DNA from: Sphaerosporella brunnea | Lineage: Eukaryota > Ascomycota > Pezizomycetes > Pezizales > Pyronemataceae | Direction of reading: 5' to 3' | DNA length: 64,000 nucleotides | Assembly (NCBI GenBank): GCA_008704415.1 | Contig: VXIS01000254.1 | Location: 1 to 64,000 of the forward strand | Shown here: one piece after another, positions 9,095 through 20,336 of the stretch | How the letters are laid out: the number at the start of each line of letters is the position of its first letter | Numbering within the stretch: position 1 is the first letter of the stretch | Translations under genes and position numbers: made by a program | Notes under the pieces: generated by a model | Seen by the model: the letters and a program-made list of their open reading frames with translations, nothing else | Databases searched by the model: none | What the model was told of the DNA's origin: nothing

Positions 9095-9421
9095 TCAAAC
9101 GAACCGCTCCTCATAGATCCCCTCTCTCGCACTTCCTCCATCCGACGCCCGCCCAATGCTATCCTGGCTCGTACTGGTCCTTCCCGTAGGACTCTCTGCG
9201 CACTCCGATCGCCACCAAAGCCCCGCTCTCCTGTTCACCCAATGTACCGCACTCGCCACACTTCCAGCATCGCTCCATCCCGCACGCTCTCCAACCTCCA
9301 CTCTTGATTCTCGGAGCTTGTGCTCATCTTCGCTTCCCAGCTTCCAGCGCCATCGCAGCTTGGAAGGCCATCTCCAGAAATAGACCGCAGTGACGTAGAT
9401 TATGGCGGCAACGGCGAGCAC
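9095..9421 (-). CDS. Possible exon of a small membrane protein
   Basis: The minus-strand frame stays open from about 9530 down to a stop at 9095. Its upstream part reads like a proline-rich stretch (LELPPPTDLPDSIYHSVLW) leading into a single membrane span (IIVLAVAAIIYVTAVYFW) and then a charged tail with KLRWRWKLGSEDEH. No ATG lies in the open part, so a 5' exon would be required; a possible acceptor (ACCTTCAG) occurs just upstream, but I could not identify the donor exon. Coordinates give only the frame downstream of the first possible start. Family not recognised; it may be a gene remnant. Confidence 0.3.
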   Translation of the reverse strand: MLAVAAIIYVTAVYFWRWPSKLRWRWKLGSEDEHKLRESRVEVGERAGWSDAGSVASAVHWVNRRAGLWWRSECAESPTGRTSTSQDSIGRASDGGSAREGIYEERFV

Positions 9422-9639
9422 GATGATGGTCCAGAGAACAGAGTGGTAGATGGAGTCGGGCAGGTCTGTTGGTGGCGGGAGCTCGAGCCGGGGACGGAGA
9501 TGAGTGGGGCCTCAACGGTTGCTGAAGGTAAGTTTGTTCAACGGTTGACGTCAGATGGTGGACCCAAAAGGCGTGGTGTTGTTCGGCGTGCAAGGTTGTT
9601 CGCGGCGAAGATTATTTTGGGGACCGTCTGAAAAACGCC

Positions 9640-11049
9640 CGCGTGTCGGCTACGCCCGGATGGTCGAGTTAGAGGTACTTCCACTCAGACAATTCATGTA
9701 TTAATTTGTCCTACATGTCGCCTATCCAATCGCCAATCGCCTCTCCCAGCGCCTATCCTATCGCCGAGAGTGGAGTGCAAAGACAATCATCACCGCGAGA
9801 GTGCTGAGGCGAGTTGAAGCTGATAGATCACATCGCTCAAGCCCAAGACGATCACTGATGGACTGAGACCGTTTGCATTCAGATCAAGCGTTCATAATCG
9901 GCAAATTCTATCCCGGAATAACAACGTCCGCAGAACACGGCAGTTTTGTGGATCAGAATATCCTCCCGGTCAACAGCTCTCACGTACCACGTGGCTGTGA
10001 TACAGAGCTCGCAAATTGGAATCATTCTGCAGCTGCTGAAAATACTTCGAACGTGCATCACCGCGGAGCCGCGATCGTGTAACTGTTGAGTTGTGCATAC
10101 ATCGATCTTAAGTCTAATGCGAGTACTTCTGACTCGGGTAGATATCAGTCAGCTCAAACTTTTCAGATCGGAGGATTGCAGTCAGCACAGAAAGAGGCCC
10201 GGTGATAGCTGCGTTAGGTACAGAATCGCATTGACGAACCGGTGGAGGCGGTACTGCGATGGAAAAAGCAAAAAGCGCCGATGGCTTGGGAAAAGTAGTT
10301 GATCCTTCATTGCGGCGGATAGATAATGGCGGTTAAAAGATCAAGGAAGCCGCCTGGCGCATGCGGTCATGAGCGCTGAGCATGATTTGACCTTGTTCTG
10401 TTTTCCTGCGATACCCGGCAGCCGCGTCTACCGACCCGAAAAACTGAAGAACGACAACTGCAGATGCATGCATCTTACTCCCATCAAAATCGGCAGGTTG
10501 TTCCAGTATCTGACAGAAAACCAGCTCAAGAGATCTGGTGAAGCAGTGACCTCGGGAGCTGCCCTTTTCATACAGAGTTCCGTGATCGTCGGCGAAGAGC
10601 GGCAGCATGAGTATAAAGGTATTAATAGCTTCGCGCATTAACTTGGGTAACGCTGCGGACTCCACCACCATGACTACTAAGCCGATGCACGACGTCAATA
10701 ATACATGGCTGGGAGAGCCGACAGAGTATCCATCTAGAACACAGCCCGCTATCTAATGATTAATCGATGTGCTTTACTTGGTCAGGACGGTTCGTGGCTT
10801 GGACTATGGCTTATGATGCTTTTCCGCGCGGCACAACATGCGCATTGAAGCGGTCTTCAACCAAGCGGAATGCGGGAACACAAACCCGGACAGGAAATCG
10901 CCGGGGTGAAACCAGAGGATGGCCGGTGAGTATATCTTTATGCCAGCCTGTCAATGTCTGGCCGTAACTATTTGAAGTCTAAGTAAGCCAGAACAACAGC
11001 TGAAACAACTTGGACTTGCCAACTGGTCACGATTTCAACTTCTTCCAGA
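9640..11049. other. Intergenic, no gene supported
   Basis: No frame with a convincing start. A minus-strand frame at 10333-10698 (about 100 residues after its first ATG) has no family resemblance that I can name. The final part is presumably the promoter of the gene starting at 11050. Confidence 0.4.
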
Positions 11050-12729
11050 ATGTACAAGTATAGTCCTCAAACTTTTTGCGATGCCAGCAGCAGCAGCAGC
11101 AGCTACTACGGCGCTTCAGCATCCAGCATCCGATCAACTTCATCAGGCTGCTCAAGAGGATGGACCGAGTACAGCACGCCTGAACCTTCGAATGGTTCCT
11201 ACAGAGAAAAAACGCCTCCACCACCTACACCACTGAAAGCAACGTACGCTCCGGCAAGGCGAGCCATGGAACGAACACTATCACTGCAACTAGAACCACC
11301 AATTACCGCAATTACCGCCAAAGATCCACGGATATTCGTACCGGAACCAGCACTTCCAATTGCCTCATACACTCCGGGTAGTTATCGAGCGCCATCGCCC
11401 GTTGCATACACTACTTCGCCATACAGCCCAGCCAGCACACTCCCTCCACTTCCACGGACTCCGACGACCCCCAGCAATCATGGCCATCAGTATAGCGTGT
11501 CTCCCATAAGCCAGAGTGGCCTGTCTCCCCTTCTCGAAGGCATCGAAATTACGGTTTCGCCCTCCAAAACTTCGCCCCGCTCAACCTCCGAGCCTGTCTT
11601 CTTTCATCCCGATGATGGCTGCATAGGCATGATTGAGGATGGCCGAAAAGGCCACTCCCACCACCATAGTCTGGTTTCGCCTCTTGAGCAGCGACGATCA
11701 TCTGCACCAGTATCTACCGAACGTCTTACACCAAGTCCATCACGGGATTCCGTCTCTCAGCATCGATCCAGCCACCAACACAGTCTTTCTGACGCCGCCC
11801 GTAATCAAAGCAGCATCATATTCCCCACCTCAGCAGAGAGCCTAAATGTCCTCTGGAACGTATCGCAAGGCGCCCCGCGCTCCGGCGACGGCCAAGTTTT
11901 CGTCTTGAACATGTACGAGCAGCCCAAGACGGAGCAATACACCTTCGGTCCTAGTCCCTTGGAGCCTTTTTACTCGCTGACCTCCTGCGAGCCTCAACGG
12001 GGTGCGAAAGAGATCACCCTGACCCGCATAAATTCCACTTTGCAAGACTACCAAAAGATTGCCACCATGAGGCCGCCGCGAAATGGGCTTCCAAACCAGG
12101 ATGGGTTGGTGAACGGAATCCTCCCGCAGCGAGCGGTGACGGCCGCAGAACGAGAGCTTTCCCGTGTGTCTCCCGTCACACGGGCAAAGCCGGCTGCGGT
12201 TAAGGCAGCTGAGCCGGAACTTTGCAAGCTTGTTTGGTCATCACGACGCCAACGATACGAGCTCGAGCATCCTGCCATGAGCTCTTCACATCCTGACGCG
12301 GATCCGGTACTGGTGGTAAAAATTGAAGGCCGGGTGGGCTTTAACAATCCCACCGCGAACGGAAGGATAAAGTTGTTGAACATGACGAATAAAGAGGTGC
12401 TCGGGAGCCTCGATTTTGGGAGGCGGTTGTTGTTTGTCAACACCGGCGCCACGGCGAAGGTTGAGAGCAGGCATGCAGCGGACGTAGCTATAGCTGCGCT
12501 TGTTTCAGTGGCGACTGTGGAAGGGAGGAGGTTTCGAGAGAGGAAGGCGGAGGAAATGAAAAGGATTGAGGAGGAGAAAAGGGTAAACGCGCTAACCCCG
12601 CGGAGGGTGGTGATGTCTTTGATTAATGGGGCGTGGACGCTGGTTTACTTTACGGTCCGGTTAGGATGGGAAATTGGAAAGGCCATATTTGATGCCTGCA
12701 GGCCTATCAAGAGGGGGGAAAAGTACTGA
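11050..12729 (+). CDS. Conserved ascomycete protein, Ser/Pro-rich with C-terminal membrane anchor (559 aa)
   Basis: Residues 1-330 are Ser/Pro/Thr-rich and probably disordered, with many SP motifs suited to kinase regulation. A folded block spans about residues 390-510: 'CKLVWSSRRQRYELEHPA' followed by 'VLVVKIEGRVGFNNPTANG' and 'GRIKLLNMTNKEVLGSLDFG', then 'LLFVNTGATAKVESRHAADVAIAAL'. I associate this LDF/LLFVNTGATAK pattern with fungal proteins labelled, without experimental basis, 'acetylserotonin methyltransferase-like'; it is not a methyltransferase fold by motif (no SAM-binding GxGxG). A basic coiled stretch (RRFRERKAEEMKRIEEEKR) precedes a C-terminal hydrophobic span of about 25 residues, suggesting tail anchoring. 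Intronless. Function unknown; the family call is from memory. Confidence 0.75.
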   Translation: MYKYSPQTFCDASSSSSSYYGASASSIRSTSSGCSRGWTEYSTPEPSNGSYREKTPPPPTPLKATYAPARRAMERTLSLQLEPPITAITAKDPRIFVPEPALPIASYTPGSYRAPSPVAYTTSPYSPASTLPPLPRTPTTPSNHGHQYSVSPISQSGLSPLLEGIEITVSPSKTSPRSTSEPVFFHPDDGCIGMIEDGRKGHSHHHSLVSPLEQRRSSAPVSTERLTPSPSRDSVSQHRSSHQHSLSDAARNQSSIIFPTSAESLNVLWNVSQGAPRSGDGQVFVLNMYEQPKTEQYTFGPSPLEPFYSLTSCEPQRGAKEITLTRINSTLQDYQKIATMRPPRNGLPNQDGLVNGILPQRAVTAAERELSRVSPVTRAKPAAVKAAEPELCKLVWSSRRQRYELEHPAMSSSHPDADPVLVVKIEGRVGFNNPTANGRIKLLNMTNKEVLGSLDFGRRLLFVNTGATAKVESRHAADVAIAALVSVATVEGRRFRERKAEEMKRIEEEKRVNALTPRRVVMSLINGAWTLVYFTVRLGWEIGKAIFDACRPIKRGEKY

Positions 12730-12933
12730 TGCTCACTTATTTTTTGGGTTTTGGAGAAAACCTGTACGAGTCCATGTATGACATTATTAATATCCGTTAT
12801 TCCGGAGTTTTGGAGTCAATTTATTTTTTCTACAAGCTGCCTCTTTCCTGCTTTCTGCATTCATGTCTGTCACAGTAAGTCACTCGTAGCCCACGTGCCT
12901 GAGAAACGTTTGGGAAACACTCGTATCACCGAA

Positions 12934-13035
12934 GGCAGGATGGCCGAGTTGGTTATGGCGCCAGGTTAAGGTTTACCTTAATATTAAGCTCCTGGTTCGG
13001 GAAACTGAGCGTGGGTTCAAGTCCCACTCCTGTCA
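12934..13035 (+). tRNA. tRNA-Leu (AAG), intron-containing
   Basis: Acceptor GGCAGGA/TCCTGTC plus A, A box TGGCCGAGTTGG, anticodon stem CCAGG/CCTGG, loop TTAAGG...T with anticodon AAG, a long variable arm and T arm GTGGG-TTCAAGT-CCCAC. An 18-nt intron after position 37 contains CCTTAA, which pairs with the anticodon region as expected for the splicing endonuclease helix. A T-rich run follows. The mature 84-nt sequence is identical to the copy at 43682-43783. If the stem is shifted by one base the anticodon would read TAA, also Leu, but the pairing is worse. Confidence 0.93.
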
Positions 13036-14470
13036 TCACCTTTTTTGCCTGTGTTTTTTTTGGCAGCAGTGGCGGAAAAACAAACGCTCTTCATCTTAGC
13101 CGCAGAGTCCGTTAATGTTTACTTGATTGGCTTGTTTTGGTCTCATCCAAATTAGCCGGAAGTCCGTCGTGTGGCTGCCCCAGCGGGTGATGAAGCGGGA
13201 ACACTGCGGCCCACGCCGGCCGGCCGGCCTGCGGGGACTCTGGGACTCCTCCAATCGGAATTCCCGTAACGCACTAAAATTAGCTGGACAGGCTAAGCGA
13301 ATGACAGTACTGCATAGATGGAGGCCGTTACAACCGAATCTCCCATCTTTTGTACCTCCCATACTCCTTCCCCTTTACACTGGGGCAACCGGTCTTCGCT
13401 CCATACAACTTGCACGTCACGATGTCGATACAACTCCAATCTCATCATAGTTCCCACAACACAGACGCCGAAAAACTACCATTTCGAAGCAGAAACGTGA
13501 CCACCAACCGCGAGAAATTTAGAACATTATCGTCATGCAGAACCGTTCTAACGTTGCAGGGTGCGGTGCCACACACTTCACTGTCTGTCGGAGAGCGTTC
13601 CATCCGCTGGCTCGCTTTCAAATCACAACCACACGATTAAGCCCACCAGCCCCAGCAGCATAATTCCAGCGTCGAGGGAACGAGAAGGTCCTTTATCACA
13701 ACATTCGCAACCACGATTGCGCCATCATTCTCAAGGCAAAGTCTGCTGCCGGAAATCTACTCCTCGGTATCTTCAATGCATATTGTTTCAAGTGGTCCCG
13801 ATCGGTCAAGGAATCACACAGCCTGTTGCGTTCGAGACCTCACTCACAGCATTTTATACCCCACGTAGGAGTTGGCATGCACCTGCTTTTCTTCACCTGA
13901 TATGCTGACAAGAACATAGGTCAGCATGCCAAGACAATATATGCACGCATCGATTTTCCTGCGTTGCCTAGCCGAGGGCAGTTGCCTGTCAGGTGGCCCT
14001 TCCGCTCCAACGACCAAAGCGACGAAAGCGAGCGGTGGAAAGTAAGGGGGAGGGTTTGATGCTTGCCCATCGCAACATGTCCGATGGCGACACGAGATGT
14101 CACTCAGCCAGGCTTATGCTTCTGATGCAACGCCAGCCACGCCTGCTCGAGCGTGGCGCGGCTTCGGCATCTGACCATCGGCAATAGCCTGCACGCAAAC
14201 GCTTTCAGCTGGCGAGTGGAGCCGAGGGCATCTTTTGGCGGCGTCTGGGCCAAACCCAAAACACCCAAGTCGAATCCCCCCATCGTAATGCGGAACGTAG
14301 TGCAGTGACAGATATTGTGTATCCCGTCGCATCTCCAAATCCTGTAGTTTCCCGTGCTTCACACACCTCTTCCGCCCACATTCCGTCCTGCACCCTCCAC
14401 CGAGAGCGAAATTCCGGCAGCCCTAAGTGACCGCAAATATTCCAGCTTCCATCCAATCGCAGTCGCACGC
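13036..14470. other. Intergenic, no gene supported
   Basis: Several overlapping short frames with no domain. The GC-rich word GCCGGCCGGCCGGCC occurs near 13215. The last 100-200 bases are presumably the 5' region of the transcription factor gene. Confidence 0.4.
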
Positions 14471-17392
14471 ATGGCGGATCAGCACCCGAGCCGCTCGACG
14501 TCCCCCGGAAGCGCAGGAGGGGGCACTGCAAGTGGAGGGAGTGGAGGAGGACTCTTCCAGTGTGGCGATTGTGGCCGGTCCTACACCCGTGCCGACCACC
14601 TGGCTAGGCACGTACGGTCCCGTAAGTTTCGCCCACAACTCATCGGTTATCTCAATTCGAACCATCTTATCTCGTCGGCCAGACCGTTGGCTTGGTTGGC
14701 TGCGAAAAAAAACTAATTCGCTAGAGAATAGACACGCAGGAAAAGCCGTTTCCATGCACGATCTGTCTCAAGCGGTTCTCGCGCGCGTGAGCTACTACCC
14801 TTCTTTCATCTGTGCACGCCGCCGCCGCAGTGGTTGACAATTTTCTCCGAGCAGCGATCTATTGAAGCGGCATTTTCTAAATCACGACGAGAATAATGAC
14901 GGCAAGCGACAGCGGCGGGCGCGGTCGCCAACTGCGCCAGGACGAGTCACCCAGGCTTGCAGAGCTTGCGCGACCGCGAAACTGAAGTGCGAGGAAGAGA
15001 AGCCATGCCATCGGTGCGAACAGAAAGGGCTGGTATGCGAGTACGCGCAAGGTGAAGCTGGGATGAAAAGGTTCGCAAAAGGAATCAAGAGAGGTAGGGA
15101 AAACTTTATCGCCCAGCCGGGATGAAACGAAGCTGACAGAAAGTTCCGATAGAGCATGATGGAGGTGCGGATGGGCATATCCTTCCCAGCCAACCACCCG
15201 CGACTTTATCTCAAGGATTCCATGATGTCAATTATACCACCACTACATTTCCCGGGACGCAGGCGCCCACACCGGTGACGATTGGCGAGAGTACTTCGGG
15301 ATATCCTGATCCATACACGATGTCCCCATTCGGTGGTTTTGGTCCCGAGTCACTCCCGATGGGTCATGGCGGGCCACCCCACGGTGGGCACGCGGATCCT
15401 CTTGCAGCCGGCCGAAGTTTCGTACCGTCGATTCATGCCAATATGCGTCATCTTACAGGCAGGGACATAATACAATTTGGAAGTGTTACCAACCTTGATC
15501 TCGAGGACATGGATTTTAATCTGCTGGGGGATTATAACGAGATGTTTATGTCGTCCCTTAGTGGCCATGGATCGTCGATGCATTTGGACCCTCTTAATCC
15601 TCCTCAAGCTGTCTCGCCGACATCCAGCCTGGAACCACCAACGTTTGCAATGAAGCAACTCGCACTCGGCCGTGATGCCTATCAGCGTTCCCACTTGCGG
15701 TGGAATCCGACATCGAAAGATCACGCCAACAACGACCAAACAGACCTTGCTGTGCCATCAGATGCAAGTTCGCGCATAAAAATGCACTGGCGCGCAATCC
15801 GCGCGAAACTGGACCAGCAAGCGAGGGATCGGGTATTAGCGGTGATACTGACGACTTGCGAATTCCACAACCGGCTGCAGGCAGTCTCTAGCTTCCCATC
15901 CGCAGAACTACTGGACAACCTCGTGAATGTGTATTTCCACCATCAGCGCCAGATTCCGGACGCCTGGGTGCACCCAGCAACTTTCCACCCCAACACTGCC
16001 GCCCCCGATCTTCTTGCCGCCGTCGTTGCTGCAGGTGCAGTATTGACACCGGTGAGAACTATCCGGAAACTAGGGTTTGCACTGCAGGAGGCGGTGCGAA
16101 CATCAATTCCGAGGCTGTTCGAGTCAAACAACGCGTATACACGAAACCTAGAAATTGTATCTTCGTTCATGCTGTGGCTAGAGGTCAGTCTCTGGAGTGG
16201 CCACAAGCGCAGGATCGAGATCGCCGAGTCTTTCCGCAATGTGCTCACAACGATGCTGCGCCGAGGCGGGAAATTCAGGCGTTCCCAGTACCCGCCGATC
16301 TACCCAACGCCCAGCGACACTGGCGAGGTGTTGGAAGCCAAATGGAGGGAATGGGCAGCGCAGCAACAATGGCTGCGGCTCGCATACCACCTGATGATCC
16401 ACGATGCTCAAGCCTCTATCAGCCTCCTCATCAACCCCGTCATCTCATACGCCGAGTTGTCGTTGCCGCTACCAGCAGGTAGAGACCTCTTCTTTGCCCC
16501 CACAGCTGAAGAATGGAAAACCCTCTACATTTCCAACCCAATCAGTCCCGAAACTAGGATCCCGAGCTTCACCGATTGTATCCACGATTTTCCTGGGCTG
16601 AGCCTTCCCCCCGATATCACCAGCATCCACATCGACCACGAACTTACAGAGCTCGCCACCCTCTTCGGTCTCTGGGGCCAACTCTGGGACTACCGGCAAC
16701 GCCTCAGCATTCGGCGTTACCCTCAGCAACGGCCTCCCTCTCCTCTGCTGCAGCACATCAAGAAGAACCTTCTCAACCCACGTTTCCAATCCCCTCACTG
16801 CCGCCTCCTGCTTGAGCTGCTGGGAATGTCGGTCTACGTCTCCCTCGAAGAGCTACAAGCCTTCGCCGGGAAGGAAGACGAAGAGGAAAGTCTGCGCGTG
16901 CTGCCAATCGTGCAGGCATGGATCCAGAGCTCCGAAAGCAGATTGGCAGCCTGGCACGCAGGCCAGCTCATCCGTGAGGCGCGGACGATCCGTCTGGGAG
17001 GACTAAACGAGTTCTGGGCTGTGGCCGTGTACCATGCCTCACTAACGCTGTGGGCGTATGCGGTGCTCAGGAAGATGGTAGTCACACCGGTTACCACGCC
17101 GGATCCTCTTATCTCGGAAGCTGAAGAGTTGGTGTATCTCGACGGCGTCGATACTCAAGCCTCGGACCGGTTTATTGAGTTCAATAGAGGCCACCCAACG
17201 ATCTGTGGATTCCATCCACAGCAGCGTGATATCGATGTACACTCCCCATGCCAGGTGATGCGGGGAGTCGCCGAGTTTATGAGAGGGAACCATGCTCTGG
17301 GTAATGGCGGTGAGACGACTCCTCCGCCGATAGTGGAGAATTTGACGCAGTTAATGGAAGAACTTGGTGATTTAGCTGAGGAGCGCATTTGA
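14471..17392 (+). CDS. C2H2 + Zn2Cys6 fungal transcription factor (894 aa, four exons)
   Basis: Exons 14471-14621, 14732-14786, 14855-15093 and 15153-17392; all junctions are GT-AG and keep frame. Finger 1 uses C31, C34, H47, H51; finger 2 uses C59, C62, H75, H79. A Zn2Cys6 cluster follows (C104, C107, C114, C120, C123, C130). The long last exon holds a fungal-specific transcription factor middle region, including 'YFHHQRQIPDAWVHPATF' and the 'ALQEAVRTSI' helix. This three-zinc architecture occurs in a known Pezizomycotina class that includes the melanin regulator Cmr1/Pig1; I cannot assign it to that orthologue. Intron 1 splits the codon of the last zinc ligand of finger 1 and intron 2 cuts finger 2, so faithful splicing is needed for DNA binding. 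It is a nuclear regulator by inference. No co-regulated cluster is beside it. Confidence 0.9.
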
Positions 17393-18002
17393 TTTTCCGC
17401 CTTGGGGCTTGCGCTGTGGTGGTGGTGTTTGTTTGTGTTTGTATCGATAGAGCAAGTAGTGGTAGTGCATGTTGGTTTTTTTTTGCTAGATTCTTCCGTT
17501 TTTTTTTTTTTTTTTTTTTTTCTGTTGCTTTCTGTTTCTGTGTTTAGTAGCCAAGTAAGGAGGCGCGGGGGGCGACGGGGAGCTGCATGTAATGGGCGTT
17601 GACTCGAATTCCATCTGCTCTGGTTTTGCGTTGCTTATATACCCCAACTTGGGGGGCGGGGGCCAGGGAATCGGGAGTCGGCAGTCCCCTCATCACCACC
17701 CCGGTGATGATCCAGCACTTCAATTATTATTACTATTTTCGCACTCGCTCGCTTGCTTGCTCGTTTTCGCTTTTGGAGCGTTGACATACCGAAGTGGGGG
17801 GGGGGGGAAGGGTGGGGAGGGTGGGGTTTTCTGGGGAACGGCCGGGACGGACCGCAGCCCGAGCGAAGCCCGAAACCGAGAGAACCGTCGGCATAGGGAT
17901 TCAGCCTAATTGGGATTTGGAAGAAGAAGAGCTGGGTCTGGACGGAAAGCTTCATCGTGGAATTCAAGGAGGACTGTTGTTGGATTTTCGGAAGCACGGC
18001 AT
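17393..18002. other. Intergenic with homopolymer tracts
   Basis: Contains a T tract of about 22 at 17500-17521 and G-runs near 17796-17820. A long plus-strand frame starting at 17794 is a composite of intergenic DNA and the LINE relic that follows and is not called as a gene. Confidence 0.5.
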
Positions 18003-18688
18003 TCTGCTGAACTGCACCACGCCGCGTCAGCCTGGCCAAGAAGCAAGACCGAAAAGACTGGCTCCTCAAGCACTGCCGGCACAAAGCCTACTATATAAAC
18101 GCTCAAAAAAAAAAAAAAAAAAAAAGGGCAGACGCAATCGCATACCGGACCAAGAATGCGCCCACGGCCCCCTTACCTCCAGCAAACCGGATGACGCGGC
18201 AATGACAAGTGCTGGTACTGCTTCGGGCAGCCAGCCCAGTACAGACGAGGGAGCTACCTGTTCAAGCTCTGCGCTCAGCAGGCCGTATTGTGGAAGGCAG
18301 TGGAAGGCAGCTACAACGGACGGACGAAATAGACGGAGGATGAATACATCCATCAAAGTCCTGTTTTGTCTGATGATGAACGGTGTAATGGCCTTTCCAA
18401 CTTTGGACAGCACCAAAGTTGGAATGTGGCCGGCTAAGGCCTAAATTTTTTTTTTTTTTTTTCTGATCTCTTTCTTTCCTTTCTTTCCCCTTTTCCTTAT
18501 GTTTGCTCATGCATCTCAGTGCGCATTTAATAGCTGGTGCGATTTTCCTCGATCTCGTTTCCTTTGGGGGTGCAGGCCCCACAAGTTGGACTCCGAGCAG
18601 CTTTTGCTTCCGCTTCTATGTATGTCATGGCCGCTTGCGGCCGAATATAGTATGATCAAAACAAACAAAAAAAATCCGCTGAACTGCA
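18003..18688 (+). mobile_element. Decayed 5'-truncated LINE end with 14-bp target duplication
   Basis: Bases 18017-18674 are a degenerate relative of the LINE at 31.8-33.7 kb. In shifting frames one can read AKKQDRKDWLLKH...KAYY, PPYLQQTG and DKCWYCF...LFKLCA...LWKAVEG, which line up in order with the intact element's KDRNAWLSRQ...KAYYKR, APYLMWTG and DKCWWC...LLKRCA...LWKAIG. A 21-A tract at 18105-18125 replaces part of the coding region. The end carries ATGTCATGGCCGCTTGCGG and an A-rich tail. Flanks T-C-(T/C)-GCTGAACTGCA at 18003-18016 and 18675-18688 form a 14-bp duplication with one mismatch. Confidence 0.8.
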
Positions 18689-20305
18689 AGAGGCGCATCG
18701 CTGGCAGAAACGGTATCGTATGCCGGATACACCATGCTCTCGGACACGTGATCTGGAAAAAAAAGAAATTGTAGTTTTTGTGGCTGTAGCCGTCGAGGAA
18801 TAATGTAAGGTGCGAAATAACGTGGAGGGAAATGGGCTCACAGTAGCTGACTGCAAGTGGGGGAGCAGTGAGGTGGCCAGAGGAGTGGGGTGGGTTCCGG
18901 CCATACTAGAGCTTCTGATAGCTAAGGTGTAGGCAAACTCCCTTCCAAGGGGGTTTCCGTGGTGAGAACCTTGTCCTGAAGACTCTACCAGATGCTCAGC
19001 AGCCTGGATGATGGATACAGAGTGATTCCTTCCGCCGTTGAGGGTGGTATCAAATCCCGTAGGCCTCGACGCTGGTCAACGGCCTGCGTTCTCACCGTCC
19101 AAACTGCATCAGAAACCGTGTCTGTGACCCCCCCCTACTATACAGGCGGTCACTAAGAACCGTGAGGCCCATATTTTAGTATGGGCTGAAACGACAACTC
19201 GTACACAGCCCGGCTGCGTATCGCTGTCCAAGGTCTACGATTGCATCGTAGGATGGTTTCTGGCTGCCTTCATTCAACATTGCGTGCTCGGCGTGACTGG
19301 CCCTAGGAGGTCCGCAAGAAGGACCTCATTTCGGGTTGTCCGTCCCGACCGATTTGTAATATGTCTTCTAAGGATTTTCGACTGGGGGTGGCGTACTGGT
19401 AGCGCTTCCCTCGAGCGGGCATAAGGGCCTCCTGCTTCCAAGGTGGCCCAGCTATCGAGAAGATCCCACGCCAAGTTTGTTGAACTTATATATACACCAA
19501 AGTTACTACCTATAGCAAGATACCTAGACGCATCGATTGGCGCAAATTGTGTCCATCCCAAGTACTCAGAACTGGATTTCAACATCCAGAGAAAAAAAAT
19601 TAAAAAATTCTCTATATCATCGCAATCGTTCCACAACCTATCCTGTGCGTTCTTTCACAGTGGATGCGGAGATATGGCCCTTTTGCGTGCTTGCGTGTGG
19701 AGGAGGAGCAGGAGCAGTGATAGCATACCCGCTGCGTGAGGAGTACTAGAGCGTTGTGCGTGCCACTGGCAGACGGTGTAGCTGTTGCGACCTGAGTCTA
19801 CAGCCAGCTTCCCGGACTGCACGCACACAAACAAACAAAGAACCCTCACTCTCGCAACGGCCCGAGGTCTGTCACGCCTGCCACTTCTTCCACAGCCCTA
19901 GGCCTTACTTAACCCGTTGCCCTAGCTAGCTGCAAATCGTGCTGCACAGGCTAACTGCTGCCTCTTCGCGGAGCAGATCGATAGTAAGCTATGTATCTAA
20001 CACACGCCAAGCGCCAGAGCACCACGACTACTCGCATCTTAGAAGCTAGGCTTTCTTCTTTCCCCCGCCGGCAGTTTGTAGTAGTAACCAGAGCATTGCT
20101 GCGCAGCTGGTGGAGCAACTGGCGTCGTTGGCAGGTTTTACGGACCGGAACGGGCTGGTTAGTTGGTAGATAGATGCATACCTCCTGCATACCTCACACC
20201 TACCTGGAGAGCTTGTAAACAAACCCGTCTATTTCTTCTTTCCGAGGAAAAAGAATAAACAAATAATAAAATATGAAAGCCGGCTGCTGAATCCCCTCCT
20301 CCATC

Positions 20306-20336
<31 letters not shown>

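Noticed and set aside
17794..18444. 216-residue plus-strand frame
   Set aside because: Its second half is a decayed LINE in the wrong frame and includes the A21 tract.
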